The position numbers were made by a program, and so were the translations under genes. Source: a virus. Taken from it: a DNA stretch of 60,945 bases. The notes beneath the pieces were generated by a model. That model was not told the origin of the DNA and made no database searches. It worked only from the letters and a program-made list of their open reading frames with translations. Of the stretch, positions 24,621-34,004 are shown one piece after another. Location of the stretch: positions 1-60,945 of IMG/VR virus record IMGVR_UViG_3300025122_000014. One strand, written 5' to 3'. How positions within the stretch are numbered: position 1 is the first letter of the stretch; the number at the start of each line of letters is the position of its first letter.

Positions 24621-26003
24621 ATGATTACGAATAACGAAAATTTTGGATACCTAGGAAATAATTTTCAATTAAAGCTAATTAATCAAATAATAACCGACAA
24701 AAAATTTGCAGGGCTTATTATTGATGTGATAGAGTCTCGCTACTTTGACAACCAATATTATAGATTAATTATGCAAATGGTAAAAGAGTATTACGAGAAC
24801 TACCAAACCACACCATCATTCGATGCTTTAGACCAGATTACCAGAATAGAAGTAACTTCTGAAATGGCACAAAGGAATATATTTGATATGATGAAGGAGA
24901 TTAAAAAGATATCGTATGAAGACCATCTTTGGGTCCAAGAAAAATCTCTTAAATTCTGTAAACAACAAGAATTAAAAAAGGCTATTAAAAAGGTTAATAA
25001 GATTTTAGAGAAAGGTGATTTTGAATCATATGATAAATGTGAAGAATATATAAGAGACGCTATACAAGTTGGGGAAGATAGTGAGGGGGCATTAGATGTT
25101 TTTTCTAAATTAGAGGAGGCATTACAAGAGGATTTCAGACACCCTATAGCTACCGGTATATCTGGTATAGATAATTTATTAGACGGTGGTTTAGCAAAAG
25201 GAGAAATAGGTGTTTTTCTAGCACCAACAGGTGTCGGTAAAACAACAATATTAAGTAAAATAGCTAATGAGGCTTATAACTCTGATTATAATGTATTACA
25301 GATATTTTTTGAAGATAACCCTAAAATTATACAACGTAAACATATAACATGTTGGACGAAAATTGCATCAAAACAGCAATCTGAAAAGAAGGAAGAAGTA
25401 TTAGAAAAGTTAGCTAAATGTAGAACAAAAGGCAAATTAATATTGGAAAAGTTACCATCAGATAGTATTACTATGACTAATATCAAGAATAAAATAAGAA
25501 AATTGGTATCAGAAGGTAATAAATTTGATATGATAGTTTTAGACTATATAGATTGTGTTATACCTAGTAGAAATTTTGATAATGAATGGAAAGGTGAAGG
25601 TGCAGTAATGAGACAGTTTGAAACTATGTGTACAGAAATGGATTTAGTAGGTTGGACAGCAGCACAGGGAAATCGTTCATCTATAAGTTCAGAGGTTGTA
25701 ACCACAGACCAAATGGGAGGTTCCATTAAAAAGGCACAAGTGGGTCACGTAATAATATCTATTGCAAAGACCTTACAACAAAAAGAATTGGGTTTAGCTA
25801 CTATCGCTATAACTAAATCAAGAATAGGTCAAGATGGTATTGTATTTGAAAATTGTAAATTTGATAATGAAATGTTAGAGATAGATACCGCACAATCACA
25901 AACTTTCCTAGGCATAGAAGAGGGAAGAGAACAAAAAAATAGAGATAGAGTTACGCAAGCTCTACAAAGAAGAGAAAAAATAATTAATAAATCTAAAAGT
26001 TAA
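24621..26003 (+). CDS. Replicative DNA helicase, DnaB/T4 gp41-like
   Basis: This 460-aa hexameric helicase should unwind DNA ahead of the phage polymerase. It has an N-terminal helical domain (about 1-165) and a RecA-like ATPase domain: APTGVGKTT Walker A at 201-209, the DnaB-type approach GISGIDNLLDGGLAKGEIGV, Walker B FDMIVLDYIDC near 300-312, and the AAQGNRSS and SIAKT segments expected in motifs 3 and 4. There is no primase domain, so priming must come from another protein. It lies 5 nt upstream of the ribonucleotide reductase gene, so they share an mRNA. Confidence 0.9.
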   Translation: MITNNENFGYLGNNFQLKLINQIITDKKFAGLIIDVIESRYFDNQYYRLIMQMVKEYYENYQTTPSFDALDQITRIEVTSEMAQRNIFDMMKEIKKISYEDHLWVQEKSLKFCKQQELKKAIKKVNKILEKGDFESYDKCEEYIRDAIQVGEDSEGALDVFSKLEEALQEDFRHPIATGISGIDNLLDGGLAKGEIGVFLAPTGVGKTTILSKIANEAYNSDYNVLQIFFEDNPKIIQRKHITCWTKIASKQQSEKKEEVLEKLAKCRTKGKLILEKLPSDSITMTNIKNKIRKLVSEGNKFDMIVLDYIDCVIPSRNFDNEWKGEGAVMRQFETMCTEMDLVGWTAAQGNRSSISSEVVTTDQMGGSIKKAQVGHVIISIAKTLQQKELGLATIAITKSRIGQDGIVFENCKFDNEMLEIDTAQSQTFLGIEEGREQKNRDRVTQALQRREKIINKSKS

Positions 26004-26008
26004 AATAT

Positions 26009-27937
26009 ATGGAGATTTCAAATAAAATTTTATCAGATATTACAGTTTATATGAAGTATGCAAAATACTTACCAAAACTAAATAGAAGAGAGACATGGGA
26101 AGAGTTAGTAACGCGTAATAAAAATATGCATATAAAGAGATATCCTCATATAATAGAGGATATTGAAGAAAAATATAAATTGGTATATGATAAAAAAGTA
26201 TTACCATCAATGAGAAGCATGCAATTCGGTGGTAAACCAATTGAAATTTCTCCAAACAGAATTTACAATTGTGCTTATTTACCCATTGACCATATTGATT
26301 CATTTAGTGAAACAATGTTTTTGTTGTTAGGTGGAACAGGAGTAGGATATTCAGTTCAAAAACATCATGTCGCGAAACTTCCACCTATACAACACCCTTA
26401 CCCTAAAAGAAAAAAGAGATTCTTAATTGGGGACTCAATAGAAGGGTGGGCTGATTCAGTTAAAGTTTTAATGAAATCATATATGAATGGTGGTGGAAGT
26501 AAAATAGACTTTGATTTCTCAGATATAAGACAAAAAGGAGCAAGATTAGTAACTTCAGGAGGAAAGGCACCAGGACCCCAACCACTTAAAGAATGCTTAG
26601 TTAAAATAGAAGGTGTTTTGTCTAATAAAGAAAATGGGGACCATCTTACAACATTAGAAGTACATGATATTGTTTGTTATATTGCAGATGCAGTTTTGGC
26701 AGGAGGTATCAGACGAGCAGCATTAATTTCTTTATTTAGTGCGGATGATAATCAAATGATTGGTTGTAAGGCTGGTAATTGGTGGGAACTTAATCCACAA
26801 AGAGGTAGAGCTAATAATTCAGCATGTTTAATGAGACATAAAATTACTAAAGAGTTTTTTATGGATATATGGAAAAGAGTTGAACTTTCAGGTGCAGGAG
26901 AACCAGGTATCTATTTGAATAATGATAAAGATTGGGGAACTAATCCATGTTGTGAGATAGCTTTACGTCCATATCAATTTTGTAATTTATGTGAGGTTAA
27001 TGTAAGTAATATAGAATCACAAGAAGACTTAAATGAAAGAGTTAAAACAGCCGCATTTATAGGAACACTTCAAGCAGGATATACGGCTTTTCATTATTTA
27101 AGAGAAGTTTGGCAAGAAACAACTGAAAAAGACGCTTTAATTGGTGTTTCTATGACTGGTATAGGGAGTGGCAAGGTTTTAAAGTATGACACTAAAAAAG
27201 CTGCAAGTTTAGTTAAAAGAGAAAATACGAGAGTATCTAAATTATTAGGAATCAATCAAGCTGCAAGATGTACAACAGTAAAACCCGCAGGAACAACCTC
27301 ATTGGCATTAGGAACGTCATCCGGAATTCATGCATGGCATAATGATTATTATATTAGAAGAATTAGAGTTGGTAAAAATGAAGCAATATACACTTATCTA
27401 AAAGTAAATCACCCAACTCTGATAGAAGATGATTACTTTAGACCACACGATACAGCGGTAATTAGTATTCCACAAAAAGCTCCAAAAGGGTCTATTTTAA
27501 GAACTGAATCCCCATTCCAACTCCTAGAGAGGGTTAAAAAAGTTGCAACTGAATGGGTACGTTCTGGACATAGAAAAGGCTCGAATTCTCACAATGTATC
27601 TGCCACAATATCGTTAAGAGACCATGAATGGGATAAAGTAGGAGAATGGATGTGGGAAAATAGAAAACACTATAATGGACTTTCAGTATTACCTTACGAG
27701 GGTGGAACATACACTCAAGCACCATTTGAAGATATAGTAGAAGCACAATATCATAAAATGATGAAAACTTTAATTGATATAGATTTAACACAAGTAGTAG
27801 AACTAGAAGATAATACAGATTTATCTGGTGAATTAGCGTGTGCAGGTGGTAGCTGTGAAATTGACGTAGATTTGAAAAATTTAAACGGAAATGGGACTAT
27901 TAAAAAGAAAGAAGCAAGTGAAACACAAATTCAGTAA
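26009..27937 (+). CDS. nrdJ: Class II (adenosylcobalamin-dependent) ribonucleotide reductase, monomeric RTPR type
   Basis: This 642-aa enzyme reduces ribonucleotides to deoxyribonucleotides for phage DNA synthesis. NRIYNCAYLPID carries the first active-site cysteine, FLLLGGTGVGYSVQKH is the substrate-loop region, and TNPCCEIALRPYQFCNLCEV carries the NPCxE thiyl-radical motif. TTVKPAGTTSLALGTSSGIH is the conserved PxGT-type phosphate-binding loop. A C-terminal CAGGSC pair would relay electrons from thioredoxin. The NPCCEIxLxPxQFCNLxEVN context is typical of the monomeric class II enzymes also seen in marine phages. No NrdB partner or NrdG activase is visible, consistent with B12 dependence. 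Confidence 0.87.
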   Translation: MEISNKILSDITVYMKYAKYLPKLNRRETWEELVTRNKNMHIKRYPHIIEDIEEKYKLVYDKKVLPSMRSMQFGGKPIEISPNRIYNCAYLPIDHIDSFSETMFLLLGGTGVGYSVQKHHVAKLPPIQHPYPKRKKRFLIGDSIEGWADSVKVLMKSYMNGGGSKIDFDFSDIRQKGARLVTSGGKAPGPQPLKECLVKIEGVLSNKENGDHLTTLEVHDIVCYIADAVLAGGIRRAALISLFSADDNQMIGCKAGNWWELNPQRGRANNSACLMRHKITKEFFMDIWKRVELSGAGEPGIYLNNDKDWGTNPCCEIALRPYQFCNLCEVNVSNIESQEDLNERVKTAAFIGTLQAGYTAFHYLREVWQETTEKDALIGVSMTGIGSGKVLKYDTKKAASLVKRENTRVSKLLGINQAARCTTVKPAGTTSLALGTSSGIHAWHNDYYIRRIRVGKNEAIYTYLKVNHPTLIEDDYFRPHDTAVISIPQKAPKGSILRTESPFQLLERVKKVATEWVRSGHRKGSNSHNVSATISLRDHEWDKVGEWMWENRKHYNGLSVLPYEGGTYTQAPFEDIVEAQYHKMMKTLIDIDLTQVVELEDNTDLSGELACAGGSCEIDVDLKNLNGNGTIKKKEASETQIQ

Positions 27938-28112
27938 AGAAATTTTATACCACTTTAATTGTGGTAAATGTAATAAATGGTGGTCAATTGCTGACTACCA
28001 TTTATTTTATAATAATGTACCAGAAAATGAAGAAATGGTACATAGTTTGATGATATGTCCTTATTGTGGACACAAAGAAACATTAATAGAAGTAAAAAAT
28101 GAGAAGATATAG
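27891..28112 (+). CDS. Small zinc-ribbon protein
   Basis: This 73-aa basic protein has two knuckles, FNCGKCNKWW near residues 23-31 and ICPYCGHKE near 55-63, forming a Cys4 zinc ribbon. Its ATG lies 47 nt inside the end of the ribonucleotide reductase gene in another frame; no later Met gives an intact domain, so the overlap appears real. Such small ribbons occur in phage genomes as nucleic-acid- or protein-binding accessories. Function is unknown. It closes the replication and nucleotide module. Confidence 0.78.
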   Translation: MGLLKRKKQVKHKFSKEILYHFNCGKCNKWWSIADYHLFYNNVPENEEMVHSLMICPYCGHKETLIEVKNEKI

Positions 28113-28145
28113 AATCTTATAAAGATAAAGAATAAAGCTTTAGTG

Positions 28146-28152
28146 TATTTAT
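28146..28152 (+). promoter_or_regulatory. TATTTAT box, candidate phage promoter
   Basis: TATTTAT lies 13 nt before the gp25-like ATG at 28166 and marks the return from replication to structural genes. It is one of the ten recurring boxes. Confidence 0.45.
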
Positions 28153-28165
28153 AGTAAAATAAACT

Positions 28166-28624
28166 ATGGCAACAAACGGCACATTTGGTATAAATTTTCC
28201 TTTTCGTGATAGCTCGAAAGGGTATTACATGGAGATGACAGAATCCCCAGAAGAGGAAATACGAGCTGATTTTATCCATTTATTGTTAACTAGGAAAGGT
28301 ACCAGGTATTTTCTCCCAGATTTCGGAACAAGACTATATCAATTTATTTTTGAACCTATGGATAATCGGACTTTTGACGCTATAGAAGCTGAGATTAGGG
28401 ATGCTGTTAAAAAATATATACCTAATTTAAGAATAGATAAGATAACTATTACTCCTGCGGCAGAAGCGGAAGAGACTGAGGGTACTTTAGTCACTACTAA
28501 CGATGATAGGGTATATAGGGTAGCTGGAGCAGGAACCGATGATTATACGGCAAAGGTATTAATAGAGTTCACAATAACGGATAGTGCTTTTGAAACTAGA
28601 GACTTCGTAATAATAAATTTATAA
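28166..28624 (+). CDS. Baseplate wedge protein, gp25-like
   Basis: This 152-aa member of the GPW/gp25 family is the wedge component that seeds sheath assembly at the baseplate. It reads GINFPFRDSSKGYYMEM, then the helix EEEIRADFIHLLLTRKGTRY, then FLPDFGTRLYQFIFEP, which is the family signature loop (usually 'PdfG..l...lfe'). It ends with a C-terminal IEFTITDSAFETRDFVI strand. The length is close to T4 gp25 (132 aa) with an inserted acidic loop near residues 95-105. It sits 1 nt from the gp6-like gene, forming the wedge operon. Confidence 0.92.
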   Translation: MATNGTFGINFPFRDSSKGYYMEMTESPEEEIRADFIHLLLTRKGTRYFLPDFGTRLYQFIFEPMDNRTFDAIEAEIRDAVKKYIPNLRIDKITITPAAEAEETEGTLVTTNDDRVYRVAGAGTDDYTAKVLIEFTITDSAFETRDFVIINL

Positions 28625-28625
28625 G

Positions 28626-30467
28626 ATGGCCGAGAAAAAAATAGCATACACAGAAAGAGATTTTTTAGGGTTAAGAAATGAATTATTAAGATATACTAAT
28701 GATTATTACCCAGATTTAATCCAGAATGCAAATGACGCTTCATTATTTTCTGTATTTCTAGATTTAAATGCTGCGGTAGCAGATAACTTACACTACCATA
28801 TAGACAGAAGTATGCAAGAGACCGTACTTCAATACGCACAAGAAAGGAGTTCTCTTTATAATATTGCTAGAACTTATGGTCTAAAGATACCAGGTAATAG
28901 ACCTTCAGTATCGGTAGTAGATTTTAGTATAAATGTTCCAGTTAGGGGAGATAAAGAAGATGCTCGTTATTTGGGTATTTTACAAAGAGGTGCACAATGT
29001 AAAGGGGCTGGACAAGTTTTTGAAACAGCGAATGACGTTAATTTTGCGTCCCCATATGACGCAAGTGGATTTCCTAATAGAACAAAAATACCAAACTTTG
29101 ACTCCAATGGTAATATTGTGGACTACACTATAACCAAAAGAGAAGTTGTAGTAAATGGGATTACAAAAGTGTTTAAGAGGGTTATTACAGACTCGGACGT
29201 TAAACCATTCTTAAAAGTTTATTTACCAGAAAGAAATGTACTTGGTGTTGTTAGTGTTATACAAAAAGATGGTAACAATGTACAGGCGTTACCAAACACT
29301 AGTGAATTTATTTCTTCACCAAATAAATGGTATCAAGTGGATGCATTGGTAGACGATAAAGTTTTTATAGTAGATTCTACTAAACCTACAGGTAAAGCTG
29401 GTATAAAAGTGGGTAAACATATAACTACAGATAATCGCTATATCACTGAATATACACCAGAAGGGTTCTTTTATTTAACTTTTGGTGGTGGACTATCTTC
29501 TAATCAATCAACATTAGATGATTTTGTGACTCAAACCGGTTATAATCTAGATTTAAACAAATATATGGACAATATATCTTTAGGACTAGCTCCTAAGGCT
29601 AATACTACTCTTTTTATACAATATAGAGTTGGTGGTGGAAAAAATACTAATTTAGGTAACAATGTTATTAATGTATTAGGATTATATAATTTTGCATTAA
29701 ATGGTCCCAATAACAACATCAATAACTCTGTAGACAATTCTTTAAAGGTTACAAATATAACAGCGGCAATTGGGGGAGCTAATATGCCATCAATTGAAGA
29801 AGTAAGAAATTATGTATCTTTTAACTTTGCTGCACAGAATAGAGCAGTAACTATTAATGATTATATTGCTCAAATAAGAAAGATGCCTAGTGAATTTGGG
29901 GCACCAGCAAAAGTAGGAGTAGTAGAAGAAGAAAATAAGGTGTTAGTTAAATTATTGTCTTATACACCAGAAGGAGCATTAACTTCAAGGGTTCCCAGTA
30001 TTTTATCACAAAATGTAGCAGATTATATGTCTGACTATAGAATGTTAAATGACTATATATCTGTAGGGTCCGCTGAAGTTATAGACCTAAGGCTAGAAAT
30101 TTACCTATATACAGATAAAGGATTTAATCAAGGGCAAATAGTGACTAATGTAATTAATACTACAGCAGAATTCTTCCAACCAACCAAAAGAGAATTAGGT
30201 CAAGATGTTTTTCTTGGTGAATTATCCAAAGAATTGGCACAATTAGATGGTGTAATCAATATAATTGATATAGAGTTATATAATGAATTGGGTGGACAAT
30301 ACTCTGATTCACAGGTTTCACAACCCTATTCTAATAGTGTAACTAGACAAATTAGTCTAATAGACCAAACTATCTTCGCTCAACCAAATCAGACTTTCCA
30401 GGTTAGATATCCAGATAAGGATATAGTGGTTAGATTAAAAAATCCTGACCAAACTAATATATCGTAA
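28626..30467 (+). CDS. Baseplate wedge protein, gp6-like (baseplate J family)
   Basis: This 613-aa wedge protein forms the ring that holds the baseplate together. It starts KIAYTERDFLGLRNELLRYT, then DLIQNANDASLFSVFLDLNA and YHIDRSMQETVLQYAQERSS, the characteristic N-terminal segment of T4 gp6-like proteins. The J-like core includes NMPSIEEVRNYVSFNFAAQN and RAVTINDYIAQIRKMP (usually 'R.vt..Dy...i...') followed by VVEEENKVLVKLLSY. The length matches T4 gp6 (660 aa). It follows gp25 directly, as in many contractile systems. Confidence 0.9.
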   Translation: MAEKKIAYTERDFLGLRNELLRYTNDYYPDLIQNANDASLFSVFLDLNAAVADNLHYHIDRSMQETVLQYAQERSSLYNIARTYGLKIPGNRPSVSVVDFSINVPVRGDKEDARYLGILQRGAQCKGAGQVFETANDVNFASPYDASGFPNRTKIPNFDSNGNIVDYTITKREVVVNGITKVFKRVITDSDVKPFLKVYLPERNVLGVVSVIQKDGNNVQALPNTSEFISSPNKWYQVDALVDDKVFIVDSTKPTGKAGIKVGKHITTDNRYITEYTPEGFFYLTFGGGLSSNQSTLDDFVTQTGYNLDLNKYMDNISLGLAPKANTTLFIQYRVGGGKNTNLGNNVINVLGLYNFALNGPNNNINNSVDNSLKVTNITAAIGGANMPSIEEVRNYVSFNFAAQNRAVTINDYIAQIRKMPSEFGAPAKVGVVEEENKVLVKLLSYTPEGALTSRVPSILSQNVADYMSDYRMLNDYISVGSAEVIDLRLEIYLYTDKGFNQGQIVTNVINTTAEFFQPTKRELGQDVFLGELSKELAQLDGVINIIDIELYNELGGQYSDSQVSQPYSNSVTRQISLIDQTIFAQPNQTFQVRYPDKDIVVRLKNPDQTNIS

Positions 30468-30468
30468 T

Positions 30469-30523
30469 AATAGTTTACATAGAGTAGGATTAATTTAATT
30501 TTGATTCTAAGCCATAAACTATT
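30469..30523 (+). repeat. Spaced 9-bp inverted repeat in the gap after gp6
   Basis: AATAGTTTA at 30469-30477 and TAAACTATT at 30515-30523 are exact inverted copies 37 nt apart. The right arm overlaps the TATTTAT box, as also happens at 8150-8171. A chance AT-rich match cannot be excluded. Confidence 0.3.
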
Positions 30524-30526
30524 TAT
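30520..30526 (+). promoter_or_regulatory. TATTTAT box, candidate phage promoter
   Basis: TATTTAT lies 16 nt before the ATG at 30543 in a 75-nt gap. It is one of the ten recurring boxes. Confidence 0.45.
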
Positions 30527-30542
30527 CAGGTAAAGACTTTGT

Positions 30543-33500
30543 ATGCACAAAAGCTATAGGATTAGAACAACACCTGGTGTTGACAAAAATATAAATGTTA
30601 CATTAGAACAAGACTTCGATTTACTTGAAATCCTTAGTCTTAAACTTACACAGTCTGAAGTATATTCTAGATTATGTGCAGATTTCGGTGTTGTTGTTGG
30701 AAGAGTTCTAGCAAATGGTGGTTATGGGATACCAAATGCTAAAGTTTCTATTTTTATTCCTTTATCGGATGAAGATGACCTTGACCCAGTTATTTCTGAA
30801 TTATATCCTTATAAAGAAACCACCGATAAAAATGAGTTAGGGTATAGATATAATTTACTTAGTTCAGCTAAACAAAATAATTGTCATACCCCGACAGGAA
30901 GTTTCCCTACAGAAGAAGAAGTTCTATTGGACCCTCTATTATTGGAGGTATACGACAAATACTATAAATTTACTGTTAAAACAAATAAGAGTGGTGACTA
31001 CATGATATGGGGGTTACCACTAGGAGTACAAAAAATACATCTATCCGTAGATGTTGGGGATATAGGTTGCCATTCAATGAAACCTATTGATTTTATTGTA
31101 AAAGGAGTATCACCAGATAAATTTAAAAGTTATTCGGAGTTTAAGGCATCATCAAACTTAGATACCTTACCACAGGTTATCATACAAGAAAAGTCTATTG
31201 AGATTACACCTTTCTGGGGAAGTAAAGATTTATGTAATATAGGGATTACTAGAGTAGATTTTGATTTAAGAGACTCTGGAGTGGAAATACAACCTACTTC
31301 TACATTAATGGGAGCTATAATGAGTGATGATAATGCTGCTTCTGTAAATGTAAATGGTTCGGTTAGTAGATATCAAGGTGATATGTGTTCTTTAACCACA
31401 GGACCAGGCACTATAGAAGCGGTAAGATTTACCATTTTTGATAGAGCAGCGGGGGACGGTAAACCACATTTGGAATTTTTTAATTTAGAAGGCACATCTA
31501 AAGTAATAGATGATGGCGGTACTTTTACAGTACAAGTACCAATGAATTTAGATTATATAATAACTAATGAATTTGGTGACGAAATAATATCCTTAGATGA
31601 TTCAGTTGGAATCCCAACTAGAGGGAAATACAGATTTAGAATCGGTCTAGATAGTTCTTCTGTAGGGGGTAGAAGAAAAGCAAAATATTTGGTTCCTAAC
31701 ATTCACGAATATAATTTAGGTGCGGGGAGTGGAACAGGAACCCCATCTGCTAATGTACACCCATGTTCTTATGCATTTAGTGATAACATAGATGATTATT
31801 GTGGTACTCCTGTTGGTGCATGGCAAACTGGGGTAGTAGCTACCGGTAAAGATTATTTTTATGAGTTTTATCCGGATAAAGTATACACAGTTGCTGGTTT
31901 TATAGATAGATGGAGAAGAGGACATGAAGGCGCTGGATGGGGAGGAGCTTTATTTGATAGGAATAGATGGAGATTTTTAGGTATAAAAAGTATAAATCCT
32001 GCGATAGAGTCTAAGTGTTCCGACGCTACAAACGAAATCCCTTCCAATGATGCATTTAGAGGTGGTACTTACTTATTTACCATTACTCAATTCCAGACTA
32101 TAGCACAAGGGATTACAATATTTTTTACCTTTTTTACGATATTCTTTGTTTATTATAATGCTTTTACAGTATACATGAATGATATTTTGACTGGGTTGGC
32201 AAACATTGCAGCTTACGCTGCTGGAACTATTGTTGCTGGTTTAGCGGTCGCTGTTTCTTCTATCATTAACCTTGCATTAATGATTATATGGACAGCACTT
32301 CAATTCGTTATTAATAACTTAAATTTTATCATGATTTCTTCTGTTCTAAATAATACTAGATGGAATTTACCTTTAGTGAACTATCCTGAATGTGAACCGT
32401 GTAGTTGTGGAAATTTTTATGTTTTTAAAACACCTAAAATAATAGGATTTATAACCGATATTGTTTCTTCAATATTTAATCAGGATGGTGAGATGTCGGA
32501 TGAAGAGTTCGAAACAGGTGACGATACTGTAGATGTGCCAGATTGTAGTGGTATTGTTTCTTTACGAAATAATGACCCAGTTATAGACCAAGGTTGGGGA
32601 CAGGACGATAGAAGTTCGTGGATGAACCAGTTTGGTAAAGACGAACACGGGGAACCCCTAGCTGGAAGAGGGTGTTATAGTTTTATGGTTGGTAATGGTC
32701 CTTCACAAATAGTAACAACAATATTCATCTTTCTAATTGTCTGTACTGCATTATCTTTTATTCCGTTTACAGCTGCTCTTGGATGGCAAGCTGCTTATTA
32801 TGGTATCATGGCTGCTAAGATTGTGATGATGATATCATTAATGACTAATTTAACTAGGTTATTCTTTGCTCTTAATGAGTGGAGGGTAAGAAGAAATATA
32901 TATGATGGGTTATGTCAAGGAATACCAAACGGTACACTATCAAATACTTGGTTAAGGGGTAGTTTATATCTTTTTAATTTTAAAAATAATAGATATATGA
33001 ATCAAGGACAACCTACTGAGGAATATTGTGATTCTTTAATATGGAAAGACAGTATAAGTTACGGTGGTTCATTACCTGTATCTGGAGGTACATACTATTA
33101 TCGTTCTTGTCCAACAAATATGACTTCCCAAAATGCACTATTGAACGCACTAAACGGACCGTTCAACGGATTTCAAAAAGAGGTTGGAACTATCACTGAA
33201 TCAAGAATATTATTCCCAACTACAATTATAGAACTAGGACCTTTAACTTTTTGTGAGTCAAATGATTGTTTAGAGTGTTTAACCGGGGAAACAGAATGTT
33301 ATTTATTGGAAGAAATTAGAACTAGCTCACACCAGGATTTTTCTGAAATTATAGAACATACATTTAACTGGAAATTAAATAAACTAGATTTTTGGGAGCT
33401 ACAATTTACTAACATAAATAGATGGTTTGGGCCTTCACCTATATGGGGTGGTTCAGGTAATAATAGAAAAAATAGATTAATGGATGGTGACATAACGCAA

Positions 33501-34004
33501 CTAATAGCACAAAATTGTGAATTTGGTATAGCAGCATTCGAAAATCCCCAAGAAAACCGACTCAACCCATTTTACGCAATAGGTACAACTAGTGGCGTTC
33601 CTTATGGTTTCGACTTAGAAGATAATGCATTTAACCATGTGGTGGAACGAAGGTCAGATTTTAATTTAATACAAGATAATCCAAGCATAAGAGATTGTTT
33701 ATTAGGTCCACCAACAGGACATATAAAATCACAGACTATACCATTTTATAGATGGCATACGGCTGTTGGGGGTTACGGTAATTGGAATAATAATTGGGAT
33801 GTTAGGGATATCCAACTTGATTATAGTCAACCAGGAAAGTGGGGAGTTCTAGCAACTAACCCAGTATATATGGGATATACAGCTAATACAACAACACAAA
33901 ATTATAGATTAAGTCATTTCCACCAGTATTATTTTGGATTAAGAAGGGGGGCAAGCGCTTATGATAACCTAAGAAGCCGTTATTTACCAGTTACCGATGA
34001 ATAG
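30543..34004 (+). CDS. Large baseplate-associated protein with internal membrane segments
   Basis: This 1153-aa protein follows gp6, where T4 encodes gp7. Residues ~50-170 look like a carboxypeptidase-regulatory-type beta sandwich (VVGRVLANGGYGIPNAKVSI, then TNKSGDYMIWGLPLGVQKIH). The middle has two strongly hydrophobic blocks. About residues 509-600 contain several consecutive membrane-length helices (GITIFFTFFTIFFVYYNAFT; AAYAAGTIVAGLAVAVSSII; LALMIIWTALQFVI). About residues 720-776 contain more (VTTIFIFLIVCTALSFIPFT; AAKIVMMISLM). There is no signal peptide, and the remainder is Cys- and Trp-containing soluble sequence. A virion role with membrane insertion during infection is inferred. 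It overlaps the next gene by 8 nt. Confidence 0.8.
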   Translation: MHKSYRIRTTPGVDKNINVTLEQDFDLLEILSLKLTQSEVYSRLCADFGVVVGRVLANGGYGIPNAKVSIFIPLSDEDDLDPVISELYPYKETTDKNELGYRYNLLSSAKQNNCHTPTGSFPTEEEVLLDPLLLEVYDKYYKFTVKTNKSGDYMIWGLPLGVQKIHLSVDVGDIGCHSMKPIDFIVKGVSPDKFKSYSEFKASSNLDTLPQVIIQEKSIEITPFWGSKDLCNIGITRVDFDLRDSGVEIQPTSTLMGAIMSDDNAASVNVNGSVSRYQGDMCSLTTGPGTIEAVRFTIFDRAAGDGKPHLEFFNLEGTSKVIDDGGTFTVQVPMNLDYIITNEFGDEIISLDDSVGIPTRGKYRFRIGLDSSSVGGRRKAKYLVPNIHEYNLGAGSGTGTPSANVHPCSYAFSDNIDDYCGTPVGAWQTGVVATGKDYFYEFYPDKVYTVAGFIDRWRRGHEGAGWGGALFDRNRWRFLGIKSINPAIESKCSDATNEIPSNDAFRGGTYLFTITQFQTIAQGITIFFTFFTIFFVYYNAFTVYMNDILTGLANIAAYAAGTIVAGLAVAVSSIINLALMIIWTALQFVINNLNFIMISSVLNNTRWNLPLVNYPECEPCSCGNFYVFKTPKIIGFITDIVSSIFNQDGEMSDEEFETGDDTVDVPDCSGIVSLRNNDPVIDQGWGQDDRSSWMNQFGKDEHGEPLAGRGCYSFMVGNGPSQIVTTIFIFLIVCTALSFIPFTAALGWQAAYYGIMAAKIVMMISLMTNLTRLFFALNEWRVRRNIYDGLCQGIPNGTLSNTWLRGSLYLFNFKNNRYMNQGQPTEEYCDSLIWKDSISYGGSLPVSGGTYYYRSCPTNMTSQNALLNALNGPFNGFQKEVGTITESRILFPTTIIELGPLTFCESNDCLECLTGETECYLLEEIRTSSHQDFSEIIEHTFNWKLNKLDFWELQFTNINRWFGPSPIWGGSGNNRKNRLMDGDITQLIAQNCEFGIAAFENPQENRLNPFYAIGTTSGVPYGFDLEDNAFNHVVERRSDFNLIQDNPSIRDCLLGPPTGHIKSQTIPFYRWHTAVGGYGNWNNNWDVRDIQLDYSQPGKWGVLATNPVYMGYTANTTTQNYRLSHFHQYYFGLRRGASAYDNLRSRYLPVTDE

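Noticed and set aside
26009-27937. Class I (NrdA) or class III (NrdD) ribonucleotide reductase
   Set aside because: NPCxEI context, length, C-terminal CAGGSC pair and absence of neighbouring NrdB or NrdG fit the monomeric class II enzyme better.
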